Notes: generated by a model not told the origin, from the sequence alone. 64,000 bases of DNA from Aliihoeflea sp. 2WW (GCF_000497755.1 NZ_AYOD01000005.1:62001-126000); one strand, 5' to 3'; shown: positions 52,600 to 61,314, counted from the stretch's first letter. Made by a program: numbers and translations.

Positions 52600-53406
52600 A
52601 TGGCAGATAAAGCCACTTTCGACGACAAGCGTCTGGCCGACCTCGACGGCTTCACGGTCTCCATCGACCCTGCACGCCAACGCGCGGACATCACACTGGA
52701 CCGCCCGCCCTACAACGTCGTCTCGATGATGGCGCGCGACCAGCTTCGCCTCGTCTTCGAAGCACTCGACGAGGACGACCGCGTGCGCATCATCGTCGTC
52801 ACCGGCGCTGGCGAGCATTTTTCCTCCGGCGGCAACATCAAGGGCTTCCTCGAAGCGAGCCCGGAGCATGTCTCGAAGCTCGCCTGGAACATCGCCGCGC
52901 CGGCCCGCTGCTCCAAGCCGGTGATCGCCGCCAATCGCGGCTACTGCTTCGGGGTAGGCTTCGAACTGTCGCTCGCCTGCGACTTCCGGATCGCAACCGA
53001 CACGACGCGCTACGCGCTGCCGGAGCAGAAGCTGGGCCAGATTCCCGGCTCGGGCGGCTCGGCGCGCTTGCAGAAGATGGTCGGCGTCACGCGCACCAAG
53101 AACATCGTGATGCGGTCCATGCGCATCACCGGCGGCCAAGCCCATGACTGGGGCATCGCTTCGGATGTCGTCGCCGACGCTGAACTGGAAAAAGCCGTCG
53201 ACGCCTTGGTCGAAGAATTGATCGCCTTCTCGCCAATCGCCCAGCGCACGGCCAAGAAGCTTTTGAACGACACAGACGACGCCCTGCTCACCACCGCGAT
53301 CGAACTGGAAGGCCACAGCTACAGCCGCCTGCGCCAGTCCGATGATTTCCGCGAAGGGGTGAACGCCTTTCACGAAAAGCGGGCCGCCGTCTTCGTCGGC
53401 CGCTGA
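52600..53406 (+). CDS. Enoyl-CoA hydratase/isomerase (crotonase) family protein
   Basis: A 268-residue crotonase. The oxyanion-hole segments are GEHFSSGGNIKGFLE and NRGYCFGVGFELSLACDFRIA, and the acidic catalytic region is YALPEQKLGQIPGSGGSARLQKMVG. AAGGA precedes ATG 52600. It follows the ligase by 32 bases and is followed by a strong terminator. It may hydrate a ring-derived enoyl-CoA or open a ring, as crotonase relatives do in aromatic degradation; the exact step is unknown. Confidence 0.88.
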   Translation: MADKATFDDKRLADLDGFTVSIDPARQRADITLDRPPYNVVSMMARDQLRLVFEALDEDDRVRIIVVTGAGEHFSSGGNIKGFLEASPEHVSKLAWNIAAPARCSKPVIAANRGYCFGVGFELSLACDFRIATDTTRYALPEQKLGQIPGSGGSARLQKMVGVTRTKNIVMRSMRITGGQAHDWGIASDVVADAELEKAVDALVEELIAFSPIAQRTAKKLLNDTDDALLTTAIELEGHSYSRLRQSDDFREGVNAFHEKRAAVFVGR

Positions 53407-53412
53407 CATCAA

Positions 53413-53446
53413 GGCCGGGCCCTCGCCAAGGGTCCGGCATTTTTTT
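53413..53446 (+). terminator. Rho-independent terminator after the crotonase gene
   Basis: GCCGGGCCCT pairs with AGGGTCCGGC (one G-U pair) around a five-base loop and is followed by ATTTTTTT. It separates the catabolic operon from the benE-like gene, so the permease either has its own promoter or receives reduced read-through. Confidence 0.88.
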
Positions 53447-53493
53447 CACCGGGCCGCACAAGGGGACGCGGCCGACAATGGGAGGAGTTTTCA

Positions 53494-54759
53494 ATGAATA
53501 CGGAAGCAAGACACATCATCGAACCCGCACCCGGCTTTGCCTCCGGACTGCGAGACTTGCCGAAGCATCTTACAGTGAAGTCGTTCAGTGCGGGTCTCGT
53601 TGCCGCGATCTTCGGTTGCTCCGGTCCGGCCCTGATCGTGATCGGCGCTGCCAATGACGGCGGACTGACCAATGGTCAGACGGTCGCGTGGCTGTTCGCC
53701 ATTTATTTCCTTGGTGGGCTGATCAGCCTGTTCCTGGCGTTGCGCTACAAGCAGCCGGTCACCGGCGCCTACTCCATTCCCGGCGCCGCATTGGTCGCCG
53801 GTTCGCTCGCCACCTTCTCCTTCGACCAGACGGTGGGCGCCTTTATCCTGGCCGGCGTCATCGTCTTCGTCCTCGGCATTTCCGGCCTCATCGGCAAGGT
53901 CATGCGCTGGATTCCGATGCCGATCGTCATGGCCATGATCGCAGGCGCGCTGATGCGCTTTGCAACCGGCGCCGTCGGCTCGCTCGGTACGGCACCGCTC
54001 ATTGCCGGCGCCGCCATCATCGCCTTCTTCGTTTCGATGCGGATGACGAAAACGATCCCGCCGGTTCTCGCCGCACTTGTCGCCGGCCTTGTCGCCGCTT
54101 TCGCCACCGGATCGGTCGGTGGTGCGGCAACCGATATTGCCTTCGTTTTCCCCGAATTCACCGCGCCGACCTTCACCATCGACGCGTTCCTCGCGATTGC
54201 TGTGCCGCTTGCCCTGCTCGTCATCGGCGCCGAAAACGCACAGGCGACCGGTGTCCTGATTGCCGAAGGCTACAAGCCGCCCATCAACATGATGACTGTG
54301 ATTTCCGGCGTCGGCGGCGTGGCGGCTGGCCTTTTGGGTGGACACAATGCCAACATCGCCGGCCCGATGACCGCAATCTGCTCATCCGAGCAGGCAGGTG
54401 AAAACAAGGAAGGCCGCTATGCCGCGACCGTGGTCAACGGCGTTCTGTTCGGTACCTTCGGCATCGTGGCAGGGGCCGCAGTGCCGGTCGTCATGTCGTT
54501 GCCCGGGGCGCTGATCGGCACGGTTGCAGGCCTTGCAATGATCGGAGTGCTTCTCGCCGCGCTTCAGAATGCTTTCGGACGGTCGCTTGGCAACCAGACC
54601 GGCGCCTTCGTGGCACTCGCCGTCTCCCTCTCCAACATCACGCTCCTGGGAATCAGCGCGCCCTTCTGGGCTCTCGTGGCGGGTGTCGTCGTCTCCGCGG
54701 TCGTCGAACGGCACGCATTGACAGCTAAAGGAGCCGAGAGCGCGGCCAGCGCCAGCTAA
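53494..54759 (+). CDS. benE: BenE family benzoate/H+ symporter
   Basis: A 421-residue permease with about 12 hydrophobic helices. BenE features are FSAGLVAAIFGCSGPALIVIGAANDGGLTNGQTVAWLFAIYFLGGLISLFLALRYKQPVTGAYSIPGAALV, IGAENAQATGVLIAEGYKPPINMMTVISGVGGVAAGLLGGHNANIAGPMTAICSS and GRYAATVVNGVLFGTFGIVAG. Family members import benzoate or similar aromatic acids. Its position after the ligase-hydroxylase operon suggests it brings in their substrate. Confidence 0.92.
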   Translation: MNTEARHIIEPAPGFASGLRDLPKHLTVKSFSAGLVAAIFGCSGPALIVIGAANDGGLTNGQTVAWLFAIYFLGGLISLFLALRYKQPVTGAYSIPGAALVAGSLATFSFDQTVGAFILAGVIVFVLGISGLIGKVMRWIPMPIVMAMIAGALMRFATGAVGSLGTAPLIAGAAIIAFFVSMRMTKTIPPVLAALVAGLVAAFATGSVGGAATDIAFVFPEFTAPTFTIDAFLAIAVPLALLVIGAENAQATGVLIAEGYKPPINMMTVISGVGGVAAGLLGGHNANIAGPMTAICSSEQAGENKEGRYAATVVNGVLFGTFGIVAGAAVPVVMSLPGALIGTVAGLAMIGVLLAALQNAFGRSLGNQTGAFVALAVSLSNITLLGISAPFWALVAGVVVSAVVERHALTAKGAESAASAS

Positions 54760-55193
54760 AGCGTCCCGCGTATATGGCGTCCGGCTGACTGGGGCCGGAC
54801 GCCGGACCGTTCGAGCGGAGCCAGGAGCACCTTGAAATGTGCCCGCACCTAACAGCGTCTATCGAACAAGACGACCAGAGCTCTCCGCCCCGAGTATGGC
54901 ACCGAAGTTCTTGAATTGCCTAAAGGCAGCTTTGCGAAGTTTGAACTTCGGGCTTGAAAGACCTCGAAGGGTCGTAAGCTGACCAGGCAAACTTTTCCCG
55001 ATCGCACAGGTTCATAACGGCAGCTTCCCGTCTTCCCAAAAACAGACTGTCCGGAGACGGCCCTAGGCGTCGGAGGAATTCATTTTCCAACGTCCAACAA
55101 GCCGGGCCGAAGCCCACGACCGGTCCGGGTTCACAGTCGGACACGCTCGCGTCCCGGGACGAGGGATGTCGTTCTGGTATTGATGATCGGCGA
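54760..55193. other. Intergenic stretch with a GC-rich hairpin
   Basis: A hairpin GCGTCCGGCtgactggGGCCGGACGC at about 54778-54803 lies 20 bases after the benE stop. It has no T-run, so it is at best a weak terminator. The remaining bases hold no convincing frame. Confidence 0.45.
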
Positions 55194-56039
55194 CTAGGCC
55201 GAATGCGCGAAGGCTGGTTCCGGGCGCAGGAGGGCCGCGCGCAGGGCTGGCTGATCGACCTCGACGCCGGTGAAAATCCGGAACGCATCGACGCCCTGAT
55301 GGAAGAAGAGCTCGTAGCCTGACAGGATCGACAAGCCGGCAGTGCGGGCGGATATGAGGAACTCGGTTTCGACAGGGGTGTAGACGGCGTCGAATGCCCA
55401 GCGTGCGCTCTTGAGGGTGTCGGTCGGGAAAGCACTTCCGGGGTGGCCGACCATGCCGAGCGGCGTCGAATTGACGAGGCCGGCCGCACCGTCCATCGCC
55501 TCTTCCACCGAAGGTGTCAGGCGAACCGGCAGGTCCGCGGATTGGCGCAGGGCGGCGGCGAGCGCTTCGCCCTTGCGGCGGTCCGGATCGAAGATCGCAA
55601 GCTCCTCGGCGCCGAGGCCAGCCAGTGCAAAAGCGATCGCCTTACCCACACCGCCCGCCCCTGCCATGGCGACGCGGCCGGGAGCCGAATTGCCGAAATT
55701 CGCGCGGAACGCCGCGGCAAAGCCGGTGCAATCGGTATTGAAGCCCTGCGGGGCGCCCTCTCCGAAGAGGACGGTGTTGCAGGCCGCGACGGATCGCGTC
55801 TGCGCGTCACCGACCGCGAGTCTAGCGAAAACCTGCTCCTTGTAGGGATAGGTGACGTTGATGCCGCGGTAGCCGCTCTCGGCGCATCGGGCGAAGGCGG
55901 CGTCGAAATCAAGCCCGAGATCGGCGGGGATCAGCGGCTCGTAACGGACGTCTAGGCCGCACAACTCGCCCGCCAGCCGATGAAGCAGGGGCGACTTCGA
56001 GCGACGGATATTGTCGCCGATCAAACCAAGCTGGATCAC
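55194..56039 (-). CDS. aroE: Shikimate/quinate dehydrogenase (AroE family)
   Basis: A 281-residue NAD(P)-dependent dehydrogenase. The substrate domain has LIGDNIRRSKSPLLHRLAGE (the S-x-S pair binding the acid), INVTYPYKEQVF (catalytic Lys) and NTDCTGFAAAF (catalytic Asp). The nucleotide domain has VAMAGAGGVGKAIAFALAGLG then an acidic FDPDRRKGEALA, where the Asp after strand 2 favours NAD over NADP. The start is GTG 56039 after GGGAGG. Linked to a TRAP system and a type II dehydroquinase, it is likely catabolic (quinate or shikimate oxidation), not the biosynthetic copy. Confidence 0.9.
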   Translation of the reverse strand: MIQLGLIGDNIRRSKSPLLHRLAGELCGLDVRYEPLIPADLGLDFDAAFARCAESGYRGINVTYPYKEQVFARLAVGDAQTRSVAACNTVLFGEGAPQGFNTDCTGFAAAFRANFGNSAPGRVAMAGAGGVGKAIAFALAGLGAEELAIFDPDRRKGEALAAALRQSADLPVRLTPSVEEAMDGAAGLVNSTPLGMVGHPGSAFPTDTLKSARWAFDAVYTPVETEFLISARTAGLSILSGYELFFHQGVDAFRIFTGVEVDQPALRAALLRPEPAFAHSA

Positions 56040-56167
56040 TGCGTCCTCCCTGGGCGCCCATATGCGGTTCGACGCCGCATTCGATGGCAAGGATTACACA
56101 GCATCGCTGGCGATTTCAAATGGCAAAATCGATTATGTCATATGTTTTTGAATTCGTGTTCGTTGGG

Positions 56168-56839
56168 TCAGGCGATCGTGCCCGTCGCCAGCGCATGCTC
56201 CACCCCGCCCCGCACATGCAGTTCCAGCAATTCCTGCGCCCTCGATGCGTTGCGCTCCAGCGCGCAGTCGAGCAGCGCGCGGTGCTCTTTCGCGGCAATG
56301 TCGCCGCGAAACGACAGCGCGATCATCTGGTAGCGCAGATATTTGTCGAACACGGCAGCGTGGGTTTCCATGAGGACGCTGGAGCCGCAGGCGGAGATCA
56401 GCGCCTGGTGGAACTCCCAATCGTAGCGCTTCCACAATTCCGTCTGCGAACGGTCGCCCTCCTTCATCCGACGCTCCATCGAGGACAGCTTGTGATGGGC
56501 GGCGACCACCCGCCCCTCCCAGTCCATATCGCCGGCCACGAAGGACTGTTCAAGCGCGTGGCTTTCCAGAAGAAGCCGCAACGCCGCGATTTCCTTGAGG
56601 TTTTCGATGGAAACCGGCGCGACTTCGAAGCCGCGCTGGCCTTCGGCGAGGACGAGCGCCTCGGAGGACAGCCGGTTCAGGATTTCGCGCAGCGTGCTGA
56701 CGCTGGCCCCGTACTCGTCCTTCAACCGCTCGAGCTTCAGTTTTTGCGCGGGCGCCAGCCGGCCGAAGATGATATCCGTCCTGATCCGGCGATAGGTGTT
56801 ATCTCCGATGGTTTCGACTGATGCTTCGATGAGAGCCAT
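56168..56839 (-). CDS. GntR family regulator (FadR/FCD type)
   Basis: A 223-residue regulator. The winged HTH is TYRRIRTDIIFGRLAPAQKLKLERLKDEYGASVSTLREILNRLSSEALV, and the FCD ligand domain has LRLLLESHALEQSF, YDWEFHQALISACGSSVLME, and EHRALLDCALERNASRAQELLELHV with metal-binding His residues. It lies upstream of aroE on the same strand and diverges from the TRAP operon, so it probably controls both. Confidence 0.9.
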   Translation of the reverse strand: MALIEASVETIGDNTYRRIRTDIIFGRLAPAQKLKLERLKDEYGASVSTLREILNRLSSEALVLAEGQRGFEVAPVSIENLKEIAALRLLLESHALEQSFVAGDMDWEGRVVAAHHKLSSMERRMKEGDRSQTELWKRYDWEFHQALISACGSSVLMETHAAVFDKYLRYQMIALSFRGDIAAKEHRALLDCALERNASRAQELLELHVRGGVEHALATGTIA

Positions 56840-57076
56840 ATCTGCTTGTCTTCCGATAAAAATGCGAATGTCCGACGAGTTTGCGCCGCGCGCAGTTTCG
56901 ATGCAAGCGGCCGGGAGGCTGCAATGGCGACCCGCCATCTTGCGCCATAGAAAATGAATAATCTCATACGAAACTGCATTTGCCTATTGAACTGACGCGT
57001 TTCCGGTGCAATGAATTGACGAGAGGTGGTGCCGGGAGGACCATCGACCGACTTCATTCGATCAGGGAGGATCACC

Positions 57077-58063
57077 ATGTCGCTTTCATTTACCCGTCGC
57101 GCAGTTCTGGCTGCCAGCGCAGCCATTATGCTCGTTTCGGCCGCGCCTGCCTTTGCGCAGGACAAGGTCCAGCTTCGCTTCTCGGCCGTCTTTTCCGAGC
57201 AGGACATCCGCGCCGAGATGATGAAGAAGTTCCAGGAGGAGATCGGCGAGGAGTTCGATTTCCAGGGCTATTACGGCGGCAACCTGTTCAAGCAGGGCAC
57301 CGAGCTTGTCGCGCTCCAGCGCGGCAATCTGGAAATGGGCAATATCGCGCCGCAGGACATCTCCAACCAGATTCCGGCCTGGTCGATCCTGACGTCGGCC
57401 TACCTCTTCCGCGACGCCGACCATTTGAAGACCTTCTTCGCCTCCGAAGCCGGCGACGAGATGAAGAAGATGGTCGAGGACCAGCTTCAGGTGAAAATCC
57501 TCGGCCCGACCTATTTCGGCGCCCGCCAGGTGGGGCTGAAGACGGACAAGAAGATCAACACGCCCGAGGACATGGCCGGCATCAAGCTGCGCATGCCCGG
57601 CGGCGATGCCTGGCAGTTCCTCGGCCAGGCGCTGGGCGCGAACCCGACGCCGATGGCCTATGCCGAAGTCTATACCGGCCTCCAGACCGGCGCGATCGAC
57701 GGGCAGGACAATCCGCTGCCGAACGTCCAGAACATGAAGTTCGACGAAGTCATGTCGCAGATCGTCCTGACCTCGCATCTCGTCGGCTTCGATCTCCTGA
57801 CGATCTCGCTCGACGCGTGGAACAAGCTGTCGCCCGAGCAGCAGGAAAAGGTGCAGGCCGCCGCCGACAGCGCGATCGAGTGGAGCACGGCCGAGCATCT
57901 GAGCCAGGAAGAAGAACTGGTTGCCGGCTTCAAGGAGAAGGGCCTCGATATCTATGAGCCGGATCTCGACGCCTTCCGCACGCACGCGCAGAAGATGTAT
58001 CTTGAATCCGCGCTCGCCGAGAGCTGGCCGGAAGGCATGGTCGACACGATCAACGGTCTTTGA
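57077..58063 (+). CDS. TRAP transporter solute-binding protein DctP
   Basis: A 328-residue periplasmic receptor with signal peptide MSLSFTRRAVLAASAAIMLV-SAAPAFA. DctP motifs: FKQGTELVALQRGNLEMG, GPTYFGARQVGLKTDKKINTPEDMAGIKLRMPGGDAWQFLGQALGANPTPMAYAEVYTGLQTGAIDGQDNPLPNVQNMKFDEV, with the conserved binding arginine in LRMPGG. GGGAGGATCACC precedes ATG 57077. The genes around it indicate quinate or shikimate as ligand. Confidence 0.93.
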   Translation: MSLSFTRRAVLAASAAIMLVSAAPAFAQDKVQLRFSAVFSEQDIRAEMMKKFQEEIGEEFDFQGYYGGNLFKQGTELVALQRGNLEMGNIAPQDISNQIPAWSILTSAYLFRDADHLKTFFASEAGDEMKKMVEDQLQVKILGPTYFGARQVGLKTDKKINTPEDMAGIKLRMPGGDAWQFLGQALGANPTPMAYAEVYTGLQTGAIDGQDNPLPNVQNMKFDEVMSQIVLTSHLVGFDLLTISLDAWNKLSPEQQEKVQAAADSAIEWSTAEHLSQEEELVAGFKEKGLDIYEPDLDAFRTHAQKMYLESALAESWPEGMVDTINGL

Positions 58064-58077
58064 TCTGATCGCTTCGG

Positions 58078-58109
58078 ATGCGGCCCGCCTTTCGGTGGGC
58101 CGCATTTTT
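58078..58109 (+). terminator. Terminator-like hairpin between dctP and dctQ
   Basis: ATGCGGCCC pairs with GGGCCGCAT around GCCTTTCGGT, followed by TTTTT. It lies 15 bases after the binding-protein stop. It probably stops part of transcription or protects the dctP 3' end, so that the periplasmic receptor is made in excess over the permease. Confidence 0.8.
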
Positions 58110-58144
58110 CAACGTATCGCCGCCGCACCCTGAGGGAGGTCGAC

Positions 58145-58657
58145 ATGCGTCTGATGCGCATCGGGCAATGGCTCTACAGGCGCGCCGAGAACATCCTGGC
58201 CTTGATGCTTGCGGTGATGTTTCTCTCCTTCCTCGCGCAGATCATCTTCCGCTATCTCCTCAACCTGCCGATCGGCTGGACGTCGGAACTGACCGTCGTC
58301 ATGTGGCTGTGGCTGGTGCTTTGGGGCGCGGCCTTCGTGGTCCGCGAGGAAGAGGAAATCCGGTTCGACCTGGTCTATGGCGGTGTCGGGCCCAAGGCGC
58401 GGCGCATCATGGCCATCCTGAGCGCGCTGGCGCTTCTCGGCCTCTATCTTCTGTCGCTGCCAGCGGTCTGGGACTACGTCACCTTCATGAAGGTGCAATC
58501 GACCGCGTATATGAAAATCCGGTTCGACTTCCTGTTTTCCATCTATGTGATCTTCGCCGTGGCCGCGATCGGCCGTTATGGCTTCATCTTGTGGAAGGCC
58601 CTGTTCGGCCGGGCGCCGAAGGAGTTCGATCCCACCAAGGCGAGTTCGGGCGTATGA
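58145..58657 (+). CDS. TRAP transporter small permease DctQ
   Basis: A 170-residue four-helix protein: ILALMLAVMFLSFLAQIIFRYLL, WTSELTVVMWLWLVLWGAAFVVREEEEIRFDLVYGGV (typical DctQ segment), IMAILSALALLGLYLLSLPAVW and FLFSIYVIFAVAAIGRYGFI. GAGGGAGG precedes the ATG. It overlaps dctM by four bases. Confidence 0.9.
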   Translation: MRLMRIGQWLYRRAENILALMLAVMFLSFLAQIIFRYLLNLPIGWTSELTVVMWLWLVLWGAAFVVREEEEIRFDLVYGGVGPKARRIMAILSALALLGLYLLSLPAVWDYVTFMKVQSTAYMKIRFDFLFSIYVIFAVAAIGRYGFILWKALFGRAPKEFDPTKASSGV

Positions 58658-59955
58658 GCTTTACCGATCCCTTTACGCTGTGCATCGCGGCGATCGTCAC
58701 GTTGAGCCTGCTCGGCCTGCCCATCGGTCACTCGATGATCGCCGGATCGATCCTCTACCTTTACGCCGCCGGGCTCGACATGGGCACGGCGGCCGAACAG
58801 CTCCTGAACGGCATGTATACGAGCTACATCCTGCTGGCCGTTCCCCTGTTCATCCTGTCGGCCGAGATCATGAACTCCGGTTCGATGACCGAGCGGCTGC
58901 TGCGCTTTTGCAATGCGCTCGTGGGCCGGTTTCGCGGCGGGCTGGCGCAGGTCAACGTCGTCCAGTCGATCATCTTCGCGGGAATGTCCGGCTCCGCCAT
59001 CGCCGATGCCGCCGGCACGGGCAAGATGATGCAGAAGATGATGACCGACGGGAACAAATATCCCGCCAGCTTCGCCGCCGCGCTGACCGCGGCGACGGCG
59101 GTCATCGGGCCGATCATCCCGCCGTCGATCCCGATCGTCATCTATGCGCTCGTCTCCGACGCCTCGATCGGCTACCTGTTTCTCGCAGGCATGCTGCCGG
59201 GGCTGCTGATGGGCGTCATGATGATGGGCATCGTCGCCTGGTCCGCCCGCCGGCGCCACTTTCCCGTCGAGCCGCCGGTGCCGGCGCGCGAGATCCCGGG
59301 AATCACCCTTCGCGCCCTGCCCGCGCTGCTGATGCCCGTCGTCCTGCTGGGCGGCATCTATTCGGGCGTGACGACGCCCACCGAAGCTGCCGCCATCGCC
59401 GCCGCCTACGCGTTCCTCATCTCGACGCTGCTCTATCGCACGACGACGCTTGCGGGCAGTTACCAGTCGCTTCTATCGGCCGCGCGGACGACCGCCTCCA
59501 TCGGCATGCTGATCGCGGGCGCGCTGGTGTTCAACTATGTGGTGACCGTCGAGAACATCCCGCGCGCGCTTTCGGCCTATCTGCAGGCCTTCGATATGTC
59601 GCCGACGACGTTCCTCATCGTCGTCAACCTGCTGCTGCTGGTGCTGGGGTGCCTTCTCGAGGGAACGACGATCCTTCTGATCGTCATCCCGGTGCTGATC
59701 CCCACTGCACAGGCGCTCGGCGTCGACATGGTCCATTTCGGCATCGTCGCGGTCGTCAACATCATGCTCGGCCTGATCACGCCACCCTACGGGCTGCTGC
59801 TGTTCATCATGACGAATATCGGCCAGGTGTCGCTGCGCGCGCTCGTCGGCGAGATCATGCCCTTTCTCTACGCAATGCTGGGCGCGCTGGCGATCATCAC
59901 CTTCTTCCCCGATTTCGTCCTCTTCCTGCCGCGCATGTTCGGCTACCAAGGCTAG
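58654..59955 (+). CDS. TRAP transporter large permease DctM
   Basis: A 433-residue membrane channel with about 12 helices. Characteristic parts are FILSAEIMNSGSMTERLLRFCNALVGRFRGGLAQVNVVQSIIFAGMSGSAIADAAGTGKMM, IIPPSIPIVIYALVSDASIGYLFLAGMLPG, GGIYSGVTTPTEAAAIAAAYA and EGTTILLIVIPVLIPTAQALGVDMVHFGIVAVVNIMLGLITPPYGLLLFI. It is followed by aroQ after five bases, so transport and catabolism are co-transcribed. Confidence 0.93.
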   Translation: MSFTDPFTLCIAAIVTLSLLGLPIGHSMIAGSILYLYAAGLDMGTAAEQLLNGMYTSYILLAVPLFILSAEIMNSGSMTERLLRFCNALVGRFRGGLAQVNVVQSIIFAGMSGSAIADAAGTGKMMQKMMTDGNKYPASFAAALTAATAVIGPIIPPSIPIVIYALVSDASIGYLFLAGMLPGLLMGVMMMGIVAWSARRRHFPVEPPVPAREIPGITLRALPALLMPVVLLGGIYSGVTTPTEAAAIAAAYAFLISTLLYRTTTLAGSYQSLLSAARTTASIGMLIAGALVFNYVVTVENIPRALSAYLQAFDMSPTTFLIVVNLLLLVLGCLLEGTTILLIVIPVLIPTAQALGVDMVHFGIVAVVNIMLGLITPPYGLLLFIMTNIGQVSLRALVGEIMPFLYAMLGALAIITFFPDFVLFLPRMFGYQG

Positions 59956-59960
59956 TTTCG

Positions 59961-60410
59961 ATGACCGCACCGATCTACGTTCTCAACGGCCCCAACCTCA
60001 ACCGGCTCGGCACGCGCGAGCCGGAAATCTACGGCTCGACGACGCTCGTCGAGGTCGAGGCGCTTTGCAGGACGGCGGCGGGCGACGTTCCGGTCGAGTT
60101 CCGTCAGTCGAACCGCGAATACGAGATCGTCGACTGGGTGCACGAGGCGATCGATCGTCCAGGCGCCGGCATCATCATCAACCCGGCCGCCTTCACCTTC
60201 ACCTCGATCGCGATCCTCGATGCCCTGAAGATGTTCCCGCGCCCGATCATCGAGTTGCATATCTCCAACATCCATCGGCGCGAGGACATCTACCACAACT
60301 CGCTGGTGTCGAAGGTCGCCACCGCCGTCATCGCCGGGCTCGGACCGAAGGGCTACGGCGCCGCAATGCGGGCCATGCTGGACCTCGTTGCCGACGCGAA
60401 GCGGCGTTGA
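59961..60410 (+). CDS. aroQ: Type II 3-dehydroquinate dehydratase
   Basis: A 149-residue enzyme that interconverts 3-dehydroquinate and 3-dehydroshikimate. Motifs are IYVLNGPNLNRLGTREPEIYGSTTL (flexible lid with catalytic Arg and Tyr), EFRQSNREYEIVDWVHEA, IIINPAAFTFTSIAILDAL and PIIELHISNIHRREDIYHNSLVSK (catalytic His). Usual bacterial versions have N-P-G/A-A-Y-T-H-T-S; here NPAAFTFTS replaces Tyr and His of that loop. With the TRAP genes and AroE it fits a catabolic (quinate-shikimate) role. Confidence 0.92.
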   Translation: MTAPIYVLNGPNLNRLGTREPEIYGSTTLVEVEALCRTAAGDVPVEFRQSNREYEIVDWVHEAIDRPGAGIIINPAAFTFTSIAILDALKMFPRPIIELHISNIHRREDIYHNSLVSKVATAVIAGLGPKGYGAAMRAMLDLVADAKRR

Positions 60411-60589
60411 TCCGGTCGTCCGCGGGGTCTCACCGAGCGACTGGACTGAATTAGTTCAGGTTTTAAATTTCACACGACTTTAACTACGAAGAACGTAGCA
60501 GTTGGTTAACTTTCCCGATTAAACAGATCGCAATATGGCTTCTGTAGATTTGGCCCTGTCACAAAGCGGGGACAAGGAGCCCACTTACC

Positions 60590-60763
60590 ATGAAGAACCT
60601 TCTGAAGCGTTTCTAGAACGACGAATCCGGCGCAACCGCCATCGAATACGGCCTGATCGCAGCATTCATCGGTGTGGTCATCATCGGCGGCGCACGCATG
60701 GTCGGCACGTCGATCGACGCGACCTTCACGACGATTTCGACCGAGATCGACGGCGCGAACTGA
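60590..60763 (+). pseudogene. flp: Flp/Fap-type pilin with an in-frame amber codon
   Basis: ATG 60590 after AAGGAG reads MKNLLKRF, then TAG (60614-60616), then NDESGATAIEYGLIAAFIGVVIIGGARMVGTSIDATFTTISTEIDGAN and TGA at 60761. The second part is the full type IVb Flp prepilin signature: processing site G-A, Glu+5 and Tyr+6 in TAIEYG, and the single hydrophobic helix. The stop replaces a residue that is normally Ile, Leu or similar. It makes an eight-residue product unless the codon is read through, so I call it a pseudogene. The gene stands alone, without tad genes nearby. Confidence 0.8.
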
Positions 60764-60785
60764 TCCGTTCCGACGTATGTCGACA

Positions 60786-60819
60786 CAAAAAAGAGCCGGC
60801 TTTCGCCGGCTCTTTTTCG
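60786..60819. terminator. Bidirectional terminator between the pilin gene and hupB
   Basis: AAAAAAGAGCCGGC-TTTC-GCCGGCTCTTTTT is a perfect hairpin with an A-run before and a T-run after, so it can terminate the rightward pilin transcript and the leftward hupB transcript. Confidence 0.9.
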
Positions 60820-60841
60820 TTTCAGCCATAAGATCGTGAAC

Positions 60842-61114
60842 TTAGTTCACGGCGTCCTTGAGGCCCTTGCCGGCCGAGAACTTCGGCACGTTGCGGGCAG
60901 GAATCTGCACTTCGGCGCCCGTCTGCGGGTTGCGGCCGGTCGAGGCTTCACGGCGCGAAACCGAGAAATTGCCGAAGCCGACCAGGCGCACGTCGCCGCC
61001 CTTCTTCAGTTCGCCGGAGATAGCGGAGAACACCGCGTCGACTGCGGACTGCGCGTCGGCCTTGGAAAGGCTCGCTTCTTCGGCAACCGCGGCGATAAGC
61101 TCGTTCTTGTTCAT
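60842..61114 (-). CDS. hupB: DNA-binding protein HU-beta
   Basis: A 90-residue histone-like protein: [20 protein letters not shown] at the start, the HU core [49 protein letters not shown] with the DNA-intercalating proline in the arm (GRNPQTG). GGAAG precedes ATG 61114. It lies downstream of lon on the same strand, the usual clpX-lon-hupB order of alphaproteobacteria, with its own transcription signals between the two hairpins. Confidence 0.96.
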   Translation of the reverse strand: MNKNELIAAVAEEASLSKADAQSAVDAVFSAISGELKKGGDVRLVGFGNFSVSRREASTGRNPQTGAEVQIPARNVPKFSAGKGLKDAVN

Positions 61115-61254
61115 TGAAAAACTTCCTTTCGGTTGAAAGGCCGGAAAACTGGGTTCTGCCGGCAGCGGGCGGAGTGTAGGCACACCATCGTCTGCAACCA
61201 AGCGAAAAGCTGGCCTTGGGCGCGCAAAATCCCAGCTTTTCTGCGGTTTTTCAA

Positions 61255-61283
61255 TCAAAAAGCCGGGCACTGGGCCCGGCTTT
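61255..61283 (-). terminator. Terminator downstream of lon
   Basis: On the minus strand AAAGCCGGGC-CCAGT-GCCCGGCTTTTT forms a stable stem followed by Ts, 32 bases after the lon stop. It separates lon from hupB. Confidence 0.88.
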
Positions 61284-61314
61284 CGCAATTATCAGACGCT
61301 TTGTTGCAACCGTG

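Noticed and set aside
54778-54803. Terminator after benE
   Set aside because: The hairpin has no T-run, so it is recorded only as a structure within the intergenic stretch.
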